In this document: positions 1 through 12,225 of the stretch, piece after piece
Numbering within the stretch: the first letter of the stretch is position 1
Layout: every line of letters starts with the position of its first letter
Source of the DNA: Pogonophryne albipinna
Lineage: Eukaryota > Chordata > Actinopteri > Perciformes > Artedidraconidae
Reading direction: 5' to 3'
DNA: 64,000 bases
NCBI GenBank assembly: GCA_028583405.1
Contig: CM053256.1
Location: forward strand, 23,223,325-23,287,324
The notes under the pieces: generated by a model
Told to the model about the DNA's origin: nothing
Databases searched by the model: none
What the model saw: the letters and a program-made list of their open reading frames with translations, nothing else
Position numbers and translations under genes: made by a program

Positions 1-1761
1 GTATAGGGGCTTGCGTTTTACCCATGTACATGTATACAGTGATTTATAGAGCTCAGTGCTGTAATATGAGGATTTCACACAGCCTGCTCTCATAGCATCA
101 GACTCTGCATGCTAACAGGGCAATAGGTGCAATGCTCTGGTTTCAGGCTGAAGGTTGGAAATATAAGGTCTAATGCTGCCATCTTCAGGTTGGAATCAGC
201 CATTAAAACAATGTAGATGAAAGCGAAATTACTGCAGGTTGGGGGTTGTAATCCAAGTGCAATGAACATTATAGGTTCCAAAAACTACAATAAGGGTTAA
301 TAATTAATGAATTAGTTAGGGTTTCTAAAGTAAAACACTTTGACCTGGTATTGTTGTACATGCTAGGTGTTATAATGTCCGTTATTACTTTTACTATATA
401 GTCATATTAGACTATATATATATATAAAGATTTATTGGGCCATTAATAAATAAATGGCCATTAATATTGTACAACCCCATTTTATTATTATCTTCATTGT
501 GTGTATTCAATATTACAATAATGGAAAGTAACTATTTACTTTACTATCTAATTATTTTCATGTCAAGTCAAATTAACTCAACTTCTATAAATTGATATTA
601 ACATTTTAAGCATTAGTATTATGAATCTACAAGTTTAGTGACAGTGAAAGATGTCCTGCTGAAAAATGGACTGGTTGTACATGTATATGAAGTACATTTT
701 TCTGATAATATTTCTACTCTCAGTTAATGTGTTGAATCCTAGATATTGACTTACTGCTACATCAAATAGATACAACATTTCAATGCCTCCTCTACTTCTG
801 ATATTCTTTTGTGGATGTGCTTTGTTATCTAGACATCAATACAATGAATCTCATCTTATCTTGGGATAAGTATACCACTGAACCCTGTGTGTCTTTGTGC
901 ATACATGCACGCAGCTATATGTGCATGTATGTTCATGAGAGTGTACAAGTGTGTATGTATTCCCATGTGTGTTTTCACCCTGTCAGTAACAGCATCCCCC
1001 CTCTCCACTTCCTGTTGGGTGTCTCCAGCAGTCAGTATCATCTCTCAGTAGTCCACTGTGTGCTGGTAACACAACACTGGAGGCAAATGAAATGCAGTGC
1101 AGACAATGAGCTCTGCAGCGCCTGCTTTTGGTCCCAGCATCAGACCTAATCTTCTATTTGCTGTCCTGCTCTTTTTTAAACAGATACTTGCTAACATGCA
1201 CACAAGCAGATTGGACATCCAGATCAAAATACAGTTTTTTGGGCCATAAATAATGTAATTAAATGTTTTTGTCGAAGCAGAAGCTGGATGAATGTCAAAC
1301 TCGAATGGCAAAGAGCTCAGGTACAAATATAAATTAAATTACACTGATGGTGGGATTTCTTCAATATTTTATGACCATGGCATTCATGGTCTTGCAAAGG
1401 TCATATCCAGAGGTGAATATGGGTAATTCATATTTGAAAGGTCAGCTATTTGCAGTTCTTAGCCTAGCTTGGCTATAGGGATTGGACATGCAGTCATCTG
1501 GTCCACTTTGGTACTTACATCCTCTGACAATTACTATAGTGCCACCATCAGGTTGGACATTTTGGATTTTAAGAGGGTTGTGGGCAATTACTGAATGGAT
1601 TGCCATTTGGTACAGACATCCAAGGTCCCCAGAGGACAGTATTAATGCTAAAGACTTGCTCAGCTGAATTTTCCTTTTCAATTAAATATATCAACACAGG
1701 CTAGTTGGATTGGCATGACAACATTTATCCCAGTTTATGTATCCCATCATGTGTCTTCAAC
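1..1761. other. Intergenic DNA, no recognised feature
   Basis: AT-rich DNA with a short TA run near 411-427. The open frames here (up to 112 codons) have no recognisable domain and no supporting splice sites or start context, so I read them as chance. Confidence 0.6.
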
Positions 1762-2584
1762 CAGGGGTCCAAAACCTAGAGTGACTGCTGGGGGGCCAGT
1801 AAATCAATGTTTGATCATTAAAAAAATATATACCTTTTTTTTTACTCGACACCTTAGTAGGGCTAATTATTATTTGTATGTTCATTTTCACTTACTTTGG
1901 ATTGTGATCAAATAGTAATTAAATAAAATAATCAATTCAAAATTCCGCCCAGCCTCAGCTTTAGCTTTCTAAGCATGCTAACAAGCTAAACTTAGACCGT
2001 ACACATGGTAAATGTTACTCCTACTAAACTATGGTTGTCCAAACTATGTGTTATGTTTAGCACAACAAAAAAGCTGTTGTTAATAGGTGCCACTCTCACC
2101 GTGTCGATATATATTGTGCGCTCTGTTGGGGAAATATTGTCGTTGGGGCGCGACATGTCTTGGGAATTCTCCGGCCGCGAAGCTCCAAATAAACCGTCAG
2201 TGTTTGCCATCAAAGTTCCTGCTCTCCTCGTGTCTCTCTGAGTCCTGTCTCCATTGCTTCAGAAGTTTCCATCACACGCTCTTTCTATACCAAAGTCTTT
2301 TTTCCAGTCAAGTGGATGGTGAAGGCAGGAGATTTCAGACACGGTGGGAAAATGAGAAGTGTGGAGTAACGAGCAACGATGCTCCAGCCATGACAGGTAT
2401 TAAAGTTAGGGAGTATAGAGGGGCTGTGGCATGTTTGTGGAGTGGTGAGCATCTAGTAAATAATTTAGACCCAGAGGAGATTATACTGCCCAAGTTAGGG
2501 CAGTTTGTAAAGGAATGTTTTGAAATAGTTGTGTGCCGTTATTGGAAACAATCATCCCCAACTTTCGATTCTTTGTTCAATTAG
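1762..2584 (+). mobile_element. Possible degraded hAT (Charlie-like) fragment
   Basis: At 1762 the sequence CAGGGGTCCAAAACC resembles a hAT-Charlie terminal repeat. An open frame ending at 2584 contains GEGRRFQTRWENEK (about 2312-2355), which resembles the stretch before the zinc finger in GTF2IRD2/SCAND3-like transposases. The following residues do not continue that similarity and I found no matching right end or target duplication. A chance open frame with a short resemblance is the alternative. Confidence 0.3.
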
Positions 2585-3463
2585 CAATCATGAAAGAAAA
2601 AGGTTTCCTTCAAGAATACGTACGTAACACAATGTATACTCTTCTCAGAGAGCCTAGAGCACATTGAGACTCAAACACTGTTCTGGTTCTGACAAAGTTC
2701 CAGAGTGGGAGGAGAGCTGGGGTTTATATGCTGTGGTTTGAGGAGCTGATTGTAGCCAGGCTGGTAAGCAGGTGAGCAGCATGACAGTAAACGCACGCAC
2801 GCACACATAAACACACACATAAACAGGCAAACCGGGGACAGAGGAGGCACAAAGCAGAAATTGTAAATAAAAGATATTCGGTTGAAATGTCATTTGATTA
2901 TTAGTCACACGCACGCCTTTAGTTTCTTAAACAATACAACAGTTGCTTCAATGCATGATGCTCTTTCCTATGTTGCGTTAAAACTGTGTAGTTGAAGCAA
3001 AGCTCATTTCACTGTGAGCTTATTAGCTTATTAATTGAAACAATCTTTCTTGCTACACTGGTTTCAAAAAAATAAGATGAATGAAGTTGCCTGTCATCTG
3101 GCAATAGCCATGTGTGCAAACATTATGTTGTTAAATTGTATTTATTTAGCTGCTGGCTAATTTAAACTTGCTTTCATACTCCCCAAGTTACAGTAAAAAA
3201 AATAGAAATATATTAAGTAAGTTACGTAAGTTAATCAAATTCAGTGGTATAGGCTACTAGTTAACCAAAACACGGAAATAGCAACATTTTAAACCATGAA
3301 AACCTTGGCAAGCTCGATTCGGATGACTTTTTCAAAATGTGTGTTTAGACCAGCTATTAACTGCTCAGAGTTTTCTTGACATACATCAAGAACAAACCTT
3401 TGAGGCAGACAAAAGAGCAGTTGTTCGCTTTGCACCAGAATTGAGCCTTGAGTTTGAATGCAC
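2585..3463. other. Intergenic DNA, no recognised gene
   Basis: Contains a short ACGC/ACAC-rich low-complexity patch at about 2790-2826 and otherwise unique-looking AT-rich sequence. No exon-like open frame was recognised. Confidence 0.6.
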
Positions 3464-3931
3464 CAGTGGCGGATGGTGCATTTTTCTCCAGGGGGGTTCA
3501 ACCAAAATGTAAGCAAAGGTATACACAAACTCATCACATATGTCTTATTACAACGCAGGGCTAGCTCAAAGGCACACAGCACTTGATACAGTCTATTATT
3601 TTAGTGCCTGTTTTTGCGTCTTATTATGCTTGATCCCTATCCTGTAGCCCTCATTGGACAGCTGTGTTTACTTTCCTAAACATGGCTAGTCACATAGCAT
3701 CATCCATGTGGACTGTAGTTTGTTCATGCTTTTAATTATTTTCTGATATGTGCTTTAAGTCACTCACATCTGTCTGGATCCATGCTGGGTCTGGTCCATA
3801 GACTGGTCTGATCCTGACGTTTGAAAAGGGAGGCAGGGGAAGCAAAATATAAAATGTTTTTTAACGACAATCTAGAATGTGGGAAGAGGCGGGGCGGCGC
3901 CTCGAGCGCCGCTATGGGCCGGCCGCCACTG
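3464..3931. mobile_element. Complete non-autonomous hAT element (MITE), 468 bp
   Basis: The left end CAGTGGCGG and right end CCGCCACTG are inverted, and the element is flanked by the perfect 8-bp direct repeat GAATGCAC at 3456-3463 and 3932-3939. An 8-bp target duplication with a CAG...CTG terminus is diagnostic of the hAT superfamily. There is no transposase frame, so it would have depended on an autonomous relative. Parts of the same family recur at 5798-5889 (left end), 14550-14640 (internal) and 15194-15274 (right end). Confidence 0.88.
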
Positions 3932-3955
3932 GAATGCACCCTTTTCTATTGAATA

Positions 3956-4039
3956 TTAGGGTTAGGTTTAGGGGTTTAGGGTTAACATAACCCAGCATGT
4001 TAGAGCTAACTACTAACATGCTGGGTTAGTAGTTAGCTC
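3956..4039. repeat. Telomere-like tract followed by overlapping hairpins
   Basis: TTAGGG-like units run through about 3956-3986. Then a 16-nt inverted repeat pairs 3988-4003 with 4013-4028, and a second 14-nt inverted repeat pairs 4003-4016 with 4026-4039. The arms overlap, so the two hairpins are mutually exclusive. No gene is associated with them. Confidence 0.7.
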
Positions 4040-5797
4040 GCTTTTTTAAATCTCTGCAGCATGGAATCTAGACCAAGGTGCTACTAAAGAATGTACCAGG
4101 TACTATTCTCAACTTTCTCTAATGGCAAACCAGCAAAGAGGGAGTAGAACTGTACCATACCATGCAGTGCAAACAGGGCAGCTGGTTTTCTACAGCTTCA
4201 TTGAGTTTAACCTCAACTATTAAGGCAGTTATCTTTTAATAATTGCAAAACACAAAGACTTAGATATAAATGTGTCAGACTGCTAAGCATTGATTTCTGT
4301 CGTGTTCTGTTGTTCAGATGATGTAGGAGGAGATAAACAAAGTTGTTTACTTGGCTCCCTCATGTCTTTCTAAAGACCACACTCTAGCCTACTTAGAGAA
4401 TTTACTATAGCGAGCTAGCAAGCAATCATTATTTACTGTAATTAGAGGTAAATGCATAGGCATAATGGGAGAAACAAGCTACACGGGAGGCCATGCATGA
4501 CGAATAACTGCATTAGCAATTTGATACAAATGAAATCAATGAAGCCCAGCAAGACTGTGTGATTTACAACAGAAGGGACTCAACAGCGAGGTGATCACGA
4601 GGTGAACCAAGCTTGTGATTTGTTTGTGCAATATGTCTACATTACTAAAATCTTCTAAGCCGAAGAGGCATTCAGCTCACTGAAAATATGATGGTAATGT
4701 TATTGTAAAAAGCAGCCACCGTGTAACCACATCACCGGCAAGGGCATGGCCTCTGCCATCACAAACAGCCCGTTTAAAAATGCAGTGTAGCTCAGTGCTG
4801 TTCAGACAGGGAGAGACAGAGCGAGTTGTAACCTACTGCAGCAGTTGAGTGGTTTTACTGCACGATTGATCCGACCGATCACCTCATTTACTCTCTCATC
4901 TAACATAGCAGTCAAAGAGCTGATAGTTTATCCGTCTGAGAAAGTGATTTTAAGGTGCCAAGTAAAGCACAGGAAATGATCCCGCAGACGTTTCTGTGTC
5001 TGGTTATGGCAGGCCTCATTGCCGGCATCAGCAATGTTGACCAGTGAGTGGGTGACAAAGCGATTCTGTCTTACAAAGCGATTCTATCTTACTACGCAGA
5101 ACAGGAAACTGCAGAACCCTTGAGGGTTTCAAGAGTATATGGAACACGAGAAAGAAACCGAAAACCCAGTGCTTTTGGGGAATCTAATAATAAACTAGAG
5201 TAAAGGAAAACATGTTGGACAAGGATGTTCTTGCAGGCACACTGAGCAATATGCTTTGTTGACTACTTTTAACAATACAATGAGCTCTCCAAAAATCCAA
5301 CATGCACTTTGACTAAAAATATCTTGACTGAGCAAGACAGTCAAGGGAGGAAACGAGAATGAAGTCGTATCCCTGAGGAATTTGGATTTAGTCTTCCACA
5401 AAGCGATCAATCGAAGTGGAAAGTTGTTGTTTTTTACCTCACTATCCATTGATAGATGGAGGATAGCGAAATATAGGAAAGAGTGCACACAACACATAAT
5501 TGCATGTATACCGCAAACTGTTAAATAATTATGGTTTGAGAAATGTGGTAGTGATGCTTATTTATTCTTTCTAAGCGTATCATTTTAAAATAGGGGCAAT
5601 ACTGTTTATACACCTAATATGTTACAGCCACACAGCAAATACCAAAGTGTTAAAATCCCTGAGTACTGATGACCAGAGTAGAATGGTTTACACTTTGGAA
5701 TAGAACGGACATAAAGTACACTTCTCAGAGTGCACCAGAATCTCTCTTTGGTGTGGTGTTGGTGTTGAGTTGTGTAGTATTTATTCTGGGACGATGG
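4040..5797. other. Intergenic DNA, no recognised gene
   Basis: Unique-looking sequence. A short imperfect tandem of an approximately 19-bp unit (acaaagcgattct...) sits at about 5057-5094. The 100-codon minus-strand open frame at 5195-5497 has no recognised domain. Confidence 0.55.
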
Positions 5798-5889
5798 CAG
5801 TAGCGGTTGGTGCATTTATCTCCAGGGGGGGCTCTACCAAAATGTAAGCAAACTCATACATAAACTCAAAACATATTTCATATTACAAC
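5798..5889. mobile_element. Left-end fragment of the CAGTGGCGG hAT MITE family
   Basis: The first ~90 bp match the left end of the complete copy at 3464 (shared landmarks tgcattt, tctccagggggg, accaaaatgtaagcaaa and tattacaac). Similarity stops abruptly at about 5889, so the copy is truncated or interrupted. Confidence 0.65.
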
Positions 5890-7038
5890 CAACCCTCTCT
5901 CTTCAGTCTGCGTACAAATGACACGACTTTACACATCGGAAAATGCGTGCAATAGATACGCTAAAGTCCGATTTTGCGTGCCTATCATACGCCAACTATT
6001 CCCATTGAGTTCTGAGTCCGAGTTTTGCGTGCATATGAGACGCAAAAGGATACGGTCGGGTCTGAGAATACCGGAAGCTGTGGTCCATAAAAACATGTTA
6101 TTACTCAATATCAAGCCACGATTATTGATTTTATTTTAAATCGTATAATGTCGGACTTTTTTGCCGTCCGTGAGGAAAAGAAATGGGGCTCAGAGCCTCA
6201 GAATACTGAAATCTGTATTTTTTTAAATCTTTTTTTCCTTCGAATTTGTTATCCTTTTCTAAATAACACACTGTTATTTACTCAACAATAACACACAATT
6301 ATCCTTGTTTTTATTTATTCGTTTAATTCTATAATATTGGGCTTTTTAGCCGTCCGTCAGGAACTGATTTTCAAAATAAAGTCACCGGAAACAGACGTAG
6401 GCCCGGTTCAAGCTCGATGATTGGATGTTGTAGCCGCAATGCACGCTGGGATATGGTGTTTCCCCAACCCAGTCTCACAAGAAAACGTGTAATAACTACT
6501 TTGGTACAAAACAGTGTGAGCTGGATTACTGGTGTTGTTTCCTGGCTGCTGTGTGGGGTCTGCGAGACAGCGAGACACAGCGAAACCCAGCCCGAGCACA
6601 CACACACACGCAGCCTCCCCGCATCCCGCCGTCTCAGGCTGAGAAATCCGCGGAGCTGCAGCTGAGAAAAGATTGAGTGTGTGTGTGTGAGGAAGTCCGC
6701 GGATTGGTCCAAACGTAACGGCTCCGCGCACGTAACGTACTATACCCAATACGTCATTGTACCCAGGAAGAAAAAGAAAAATCTCCAACGAGGCGTTCTG
6801 GGGCAGCATAGACAGGTCTTTTCTGTGTTTGAGTTTTACTCGCTACAGGGTGTACTTTGAGGGTTTGTGACTCTGCAGACCGTTTACATGCAGAAAAAGC
6901 TACATAACACACAAGGGGACGGGTAATAACCCGAAAAGCATGACATGGGACCTTTAATGATCTCATACATGCAAGTGTAACATACACAGATGAACACATA
7001 GGATCGCTAAGTTTAAGGTAAATATAGCTAATGCTAGC
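5890..7038. repeat. Composite of old dispersed repeats
   Basis: A module at about 6095-6175 (actcaatatcaagccac, then a run of T/A and ggactttt) recurs at 10875-10945, and a diverged version of its second half lies at about 6305-6365. The stretch 6878-6957 matches the right end of the MITE at 17479-17938 (tttacatgca..., aaaagcat..., gggacctttaa). The GC-richer stretch 6400-6750 has a short CA run near 6600 and several overlapping open frames on both strands, none recognised. Confidence 0.5.
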
Positions 7039-7299
7039 TGTTGTAGTGCCGAGAGATAGGGAGTCGGAGGCGGTGCAATGAAGGTGCAAAAGGGTACTTT
7101 ATTTAGAAGCAGAACAGGACATGTTGTCCGGTTGCAGTCCGGGAAGAAGGGAGTGAAGAGAGGAGGGCACACAACATATATAGTAAAACACATAACATGT
7201 CCGTGTGGGAACAATACCCCCAACTGTAGTTCCATGTATGAATTATGAACCCAGTGTATAAATAGGTGGTCACCACACTGTGCAATAAGCATGTATACA
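7039..7299 (-). mobile_element. Candidate solo LTR, 261 bp
   Basis: The segment runs from TG (7039) to CA (7299), the usual LTR ends. On the minus strand it has a TATA-like region, a central TATATAT, then AATAAA (complement near 7099) and about 55 bp to the end, an order consistent with U3-R-U5. The flanks both contain gctag, offset by one base (gctagc before, ggctag after), so the target duplication is suggestive but not clean. No internal retroelement coding sequence lies next to it. A chance arrangement remains possible. Confidence 0.45.
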
Positions 7300-7378
7300 G
7301 GCTAGTATGGCTAATGCTAGCATGCATGCTAACGCCTCCGTGTATGCTAACGCTAGCGTGAATGCTAACGCGAATGCT
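7300..7378. repeat. Degenerate AATGCTAACGC tandem motif
   Basis: Several imperfect copies of an approximately 11-bp motif (aatgctaacgc, tatgctaacgc, aatgctagc) follow each other. No function is apparent. Confidence 0.5.
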
Positions 7379-7379
7379 T

Positions 7380-8170
7380 TAAAGGGGACCTATCATGCAA
7401 AATGCACTTTTTTATGTCTTTTTACTCCCTGATAGTCCAATAGCGACGCTTGGTCAGGGTCCTTTGGCGTGCAGTTGTGACGCGCCGAGTCTCCTTCAGC
7501 TTCATAAACGGACGAAAAGAGCTTTCAACTGATTGCAATGTATTCCCATCGGCGGCGGTATTTGACGCTCAGGGAAGCACTGCATCCGTCCATGTCGGCG
7601 GCAATTAAAAGCAATGTAAGCGTCCATTCCCATTGGATAACGGAGGGTTTTACACCCGGAAGTAACTATCCTCCTTACTGTCGATTGATTTTACAGTGAT
7701 ATCTGCACTACTCATCGACTCAAAAACACCAGATTATCCTTGTTAATTACACAACATTGATTGGTTTAAATTGTGTACAATGCTTTTGTATTTTTCCCCT
7801 TCGATTCGGAGAAACAAATATTTCTTCGGAGTTTAGGATGGCAGAAGACACTACACAACCCAGAATCCTCAGCTACGGTTTGGGACTACACCATGTGCTC
7901 TATTTAACAAACCCAGTGATTAGTCCTCAAGCTCTGTGATTGGTTGACCTCCAACTGCATTCCATATGAAAAAAAACGTTTCGTAAAAGATAAAATCATA
8001 CTTTATTCAGAAGTGCTTGCTTTACTCTTTGAAAGTCATCACATGAATGCATTGTAATAAATGGTTCGGCTGCATTAAATATTACACATCTGTCGTAGTT
8101 CTTTATTTATCTACAGAGATCGGGCCTCAGAATAGACCGGAAACTATTCTTTTACGTTCTGTTTTAATTT
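7380..8170 (+). repeat. Dispersed repeat family R, copy 1
   Basis: About 600-700 bp shared with copies at 10870-11950 (same orientation) and 13245-13990 (inverted). Landmarks are cgacgcttggtcagggtcc, ggacgaaaagagctttcaac, tgatatctgcactactcat and cgattcggagaaacaaat. The start (gggacctatcatgcaaaatg) looks like a common fish hAT-MITE terminus, but I could not pair it with a right end. The short open frame crossing it is repeat sequence. Confidence 0.7.
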
Positions 8171-9035
8171 CACAATAAAGTTAGTAGTAATATTTTGTTT
8201 TGATATTATTGTTTTTTTATTAACTACTAGACCGCTGGGTCATGTTAAGACCATCTTTTCTGTGTTGCTGTGGGTTTTTTCCATCACTTTTATGTTACAA
8301 ATATCAAAACAATAACAAAATATATCCCTCGTAAACTAAACCGGAAACAGCAGTATATTTTATTTTGTTAACACTGTAAACTTGACAGCTTTTTAACCCA
8401 AACCACCTACTGGTTAAAACACGTTATTACACGTTTAGAGTAATACAATGCAGGTAGATTGTGTTGCTTTTTAAAGACTGTTTAAAATGCCTTTTTCTTA
8501 ATGTCTTTCATTTTTGTAAAGCACTTTTGAATGTGTTATATTTTATGAAAACATTTAAATATTAAGAGTACATACAAAATAGGAGGAAAGTAGAAGGTCA
8601 ATGATAAAATATAGAATAGAAAATATCCAGAAGATACTGTAAATGATATCTAGAATAAAACAGTTTAGTGCCGGATGTACAAAGATATTAATAGGAGGAT
8701 GTGCAAAACAGACAAACTAATTAGGCTTTATTTAAACATTAAATAATACTTTAGGTTAAGGTCTTCTTTTAAATACAGGTAAGCAAAAAGCTTTGGGGGT
8801 ATCTACAGATAAATATTAAATATTAAGCCTGACAAAGTACAACGTTTAATATATTGCATGGTTTGTTTTGGAACTTTCCTGCAATGTTAACTATGTTGAA
8901 GCACTTATTTTAACCGATATTATACATATTTATTATACTCTTATAAGATGTATGTAGATAGATAGAATAAGAAATGTGCAGAATATGACAGTTTAATGGT
9001 GGAGGTACACACATATTGATAGATCGCTTGTTGAG
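8171..9035. other. AT-rich intergenic DNA
   Basis: No coding frame or clear repeat boundary was recognised. Confidence 0.5.
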
Positions 9036-9135
9036 GAACCTATGAACCAAGTTTGTCATCATTGCATAACTACACCGTAGTTGTGTATATGATATGTCAA
9101 TAAACCTTTGACAATCTTGAAATCTTGAAAGGGAT
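9036..9135 (+). mobile_element. LINE 3' end
   Basis: The stretch ends in caataaacctttgacaat followed by a short repeated aatcttgaa tail. A polyadenylation-like AATAAA with a short tandem tail is typical of CR1/L2/Rex-type LINE 3' ends in fish. The coding part is missing. Confidence 0.5.
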
Positions 9136-9420
9136 GTGCAAAATAGAAATTATATACAGTTTTTGATGAACGATTAGAGAATAACGAGTAATGAATATGC
9201 TTTATAGGGATCTGCAGATACATTTATCATCTTCTCAAGCACCAACTATCAAATATCTCGCCTGATTGTTTGCAATTGACAATCACCATCACTGAATTTC
9301 ACTCAGGTGTAACTAAAGTCTGATTTAAGGGTTGTTCATATTTCACATCATTAATCAGAATCTGTAAAGTAACTTAAATAAATGTAGTGGAGTAAAAATA
9401 CCAGGTTAACCTTAAAGAAA

Positions 9421-9570
9421 GCCCTCAGGATTATAAAAGACCCTCATCACCCCAGTCACAAACTGTTCTGTCTGCTGCCGTTTGGCAGGCGGTACCGCAG
9501 CATCCGGACTAAAACCACCAGACTCAGGGACAGCTTCATCCCACAGGCCAGAAGACTATTAAACACCTGA
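9421..9570 (+). pseudogene. LINE ORF2 C-terminal fragment
   Basis: An open frame of 49 codons ends at TGA (9568-9570) and includes HKLFCLLPFGRRYRSIRT and RLRDSFIPQARRLLN. I recognise this as the end of the non-LTR retrotransposon polyprotein common in fish, where a GRRYRSIR-like motif precedes the stop. The reverse transcriptase core is absent, so this is a 5'-truncated dead copy. AT-rich sequence to about 9770 is probably its 3' UTR. Confidence 0.7.
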
Positions 9571-9784
9571 ACTTTGAAACAACATCCATAACATTCATCT
9601 GGCTGCTACTTAGAAATGATTTGTCTAATATATCATATTCCAATCACTTGTATAGACTCTTATTGCACTATTTCACATTTTACTATTTTTCTTTTTGTAT
9701 TTACTTGCACTATTTTTTCTGTGTATCTGTTTTATTGTGTTGCACTGTTGGAGGAGCCTGTGACCTATGTTTTGGATAGTGTGC

Positions 9785-10045
9785 CGTCAATGGTTTTCAT
9801 TCCATTTCAAAGTGCTGTTTGACGCTTGGTGTAAACTTTGCGCACTGCCACTCCAACATCCAATCACAGAGCTTGAGGACTAATCACGGGGTTTGTCAAG
9901 CAAAGCACACTAGCCTCATCTCAATACCCCTCCTCGACTCCTCCTTTCCCTCACTCGGGTCCCTTCCTTGCTTCTTAGCTCCGCCTCCGTAAGATGGGAG
10001 CGAGAGACACGAGGAGGAGACGCGAGGACAGAGGAGTCCTCAGGT
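9785..10045. repeat. Fragments of two dispersed repeats
   Basis: 9785-9906 matches, with several changes, 13395-13525 of repeat family R (landmark aatcacagagcttgaggact). 9925-10040 carries cctcctcgactcctc and gaggagtcctcag, resembling the ends of the insertion at 37649-38745. Confidence 0.55.
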
Positions 10046-10356
10046 ATTAATTGGGATGTCCTCGTTCTCTCAAACGTCACTTTTAAACGACGTCTGTTAA
10101 TGATGACATGTGCACAGCTGTATCCCCTCTCATGGGGCTTAACTGAATAACCCCATAGAACCGGCCCATTTGTTGTTAAATATTTATTTAACTGAATGAA
10201 TCTTTCTCTTGTTAGTCAAGGAATTCAATGTATGATGGTTGGTCCTGCTTTTGTGTTCCGTTTTGTTGTAAAATGTAGCCTACATTTAAATAAAAGTATA
10301 ATTATAGTAATGTGGAAGCCTTTACTCTGAAAATGTGTGTCCTGTAGATCCCCGCA

Positions 10357-10524
10357 TTCACCACAAACCCACATTCAGGACTGTGAATTTTAAATAATTT
10401 AACTCCTGAATATCTTAACACAAAACAATACAAATAATTGTTCACCACAAACCCACATTCAGGACTGTGAATTTTAAATAATTTAACTCCTGAATATCTT
10501 AACACAAAACAATACAAATAATTG
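10357..10524. repeat. Two-copy tandem repeat, 84-bp unit
   Basis: Units 10357-10440 and 10441-10524 read as essentially identical. The unit is a multiple of three, so the minus-strand open frame crossing it repeats 28 residues, but that frame has no recognised domain. Confidence 0.85.
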
Positions 10525-10869
10525 TTATTTATCAAGATCTAGCCATTTATGAAATAGCTTTCTTAATAGCTATGTTTTAGTGACGTTCAAGATCATTAAA
10601 CATGACTTAAATTGTTAGTATAACCTTAAGAAATGAATTGCACATAATAATTCCAACACATCCTCACTCCCAGGTCGGCCTATGTTGACGTTATGTCAAG
10701 TCCCCTGTGTCGGCTTTTTCCAACGCAAGGGGGGGGCCCTTAGCGTACATTTTCAACTTTCCGGGATGTCCATAGTCTTCTATATAGCTCCCTAAACGTA
10801 TGTTGTAGACGACTTGAGATCGCGAGCGAATGCTACCCGCAGATCCATTCTCACAGCGTTTATCAACCT

Positions 10870-11950
10870 TTTTCTTACTCAATATCAAGCCACACTTATT
10901 GTTTTTACTTCTTTATTTTAATTTAATAATGTAGGACTTTTGTTGCCATCAGTTCTGCGGCGGGATTTGACGCTCATGGAAGCACGGCATTCGTTTGTGT
11001 CGACTGCCCTTAAAGGCAATGTGAGCGTCCATTCTCATTGGATAACGGAGAATTGTACACCCGGAAGTAAGTATTCCACTTACTGTAGATTGATTTTACA
11101 GTGATATCTGCACTACTCATCGACTAAAAAACACCAGATTATCCTTGTTAATTACACAACATTAATTGGTTTAAATTGTGTGCAATGCTTTTGTATTTTT
11201 CCCCTTCGATTCGGAGAAACAAATATTTTTTCGGAGTAAAGGATGGCAGAAGACACTACACTACCCAGAATCCCCAGCTATCGTTTGGACTACACCATGT
11301 GCTCTGTTTGACGTCACGTGATCTTCAAATTTCTCCCTGAAAAAAAAAAAACATGGCCGAACTTCGTTTTATTCTCGGTGGAAAATGCCTATTTTAAAGT
11401 TAGTTTGGCCATTAAAATGCGTTTTGATGTCATTTGATGCGAGAAATATGAGTTGTTATTTCAGATTATGTGTGCAGTGGATGTACATGATCTTTAGTTT
11501 GCTAGTTATTACGAAGATTACTTCAGGAAATTGCGTCCATAGAACGTTTTCATTGTTACCAAGGTGGTTGCTAGGGACGCTGCTATCGATATTATTTCTA
11601 ATTAGTTATGTTGTGTAACTGTTTAATGGTGTTATCTTTATTGCTACCCCCTTCCCCGTCAATGTATAGTGTTGGTCCACAGCGCAAACATATTAGTTTA
11701 ACAAAATCCGCATCTAAAGATAGCCTACGTTATTTTCCCCTGTGCAATTCCAGTCTCACATCTCAGAGCACATCGTCATAAACAAATACCGGAAACAGAC
11801 CGAAAACATTTAAATAAAAAAATTAAAAAAAAATATTCCGAGTGTGCTTGCTTTTCTCTTTGAAAGTCATCACATAACGGCATTGTAATACACGGTTCGG
11901 CTGCATTAAATATTACATATCTGCCGTAGTTCTGTATTTATAGAGCCCTG
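10870..11950 (+). repeat. Dispersed repeat family R, copy 2
   Basis: Shares with copy 1 the stretches around 11030-11300 (tgatatctgcactactcat and cgattcggagaaacaaat) and 11845-11945 (tctttgaaagtcatcacat and ggttcggctgcattaaat). Between them lies extra sequence of about 500 bp (11310-11840), absent from copy 1, with an A-run and a 77-codon open frame that I do not recognise. Confidence 0.65.
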
Positions 11951-12225
11951 ATGAGAAGACTTAGACAAACATGAGGAACTGAAAACGTGACGTGGATCAT
12001 AAATATATCAGCCATTAAAGAACATTTTACATTTCTTTTCACACAATACGTCTCCTTGCAGTATCAACACTAATTCGGCTGACTTTTATATTTGATCCAA
12101 TTGGTAGATAGGCTGTATTTACACCATAAAGGTGCACAGCTGATATAAAGGGACACCTAGTGGTTAAAGCATGTTATTGAATTTCATTATTTTTTTTATT
12201 AGATATTAATAGGATCCCTATAAAG

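Noticed and set aside
2087..2584. 165-codon plus-strand open frame as a host gene
   Set aside because: Only a short stretch (GRRFQTRWENE) is familiar and it points to a hAT transposase; the rest is unsupported.
6371..6809. Overlapping 113- and 133-codon minus-strand frames
   Set aside because: Two frames of the same GC-rich stretch, neither with a recognisable domain; a CA run contributes part of the openness.
10357..10524. CRISPR-like repeat
   Set aside because: Just two adjoining 84-bp units without spacers, in a vertebrate genome; it is a tandem duplication.
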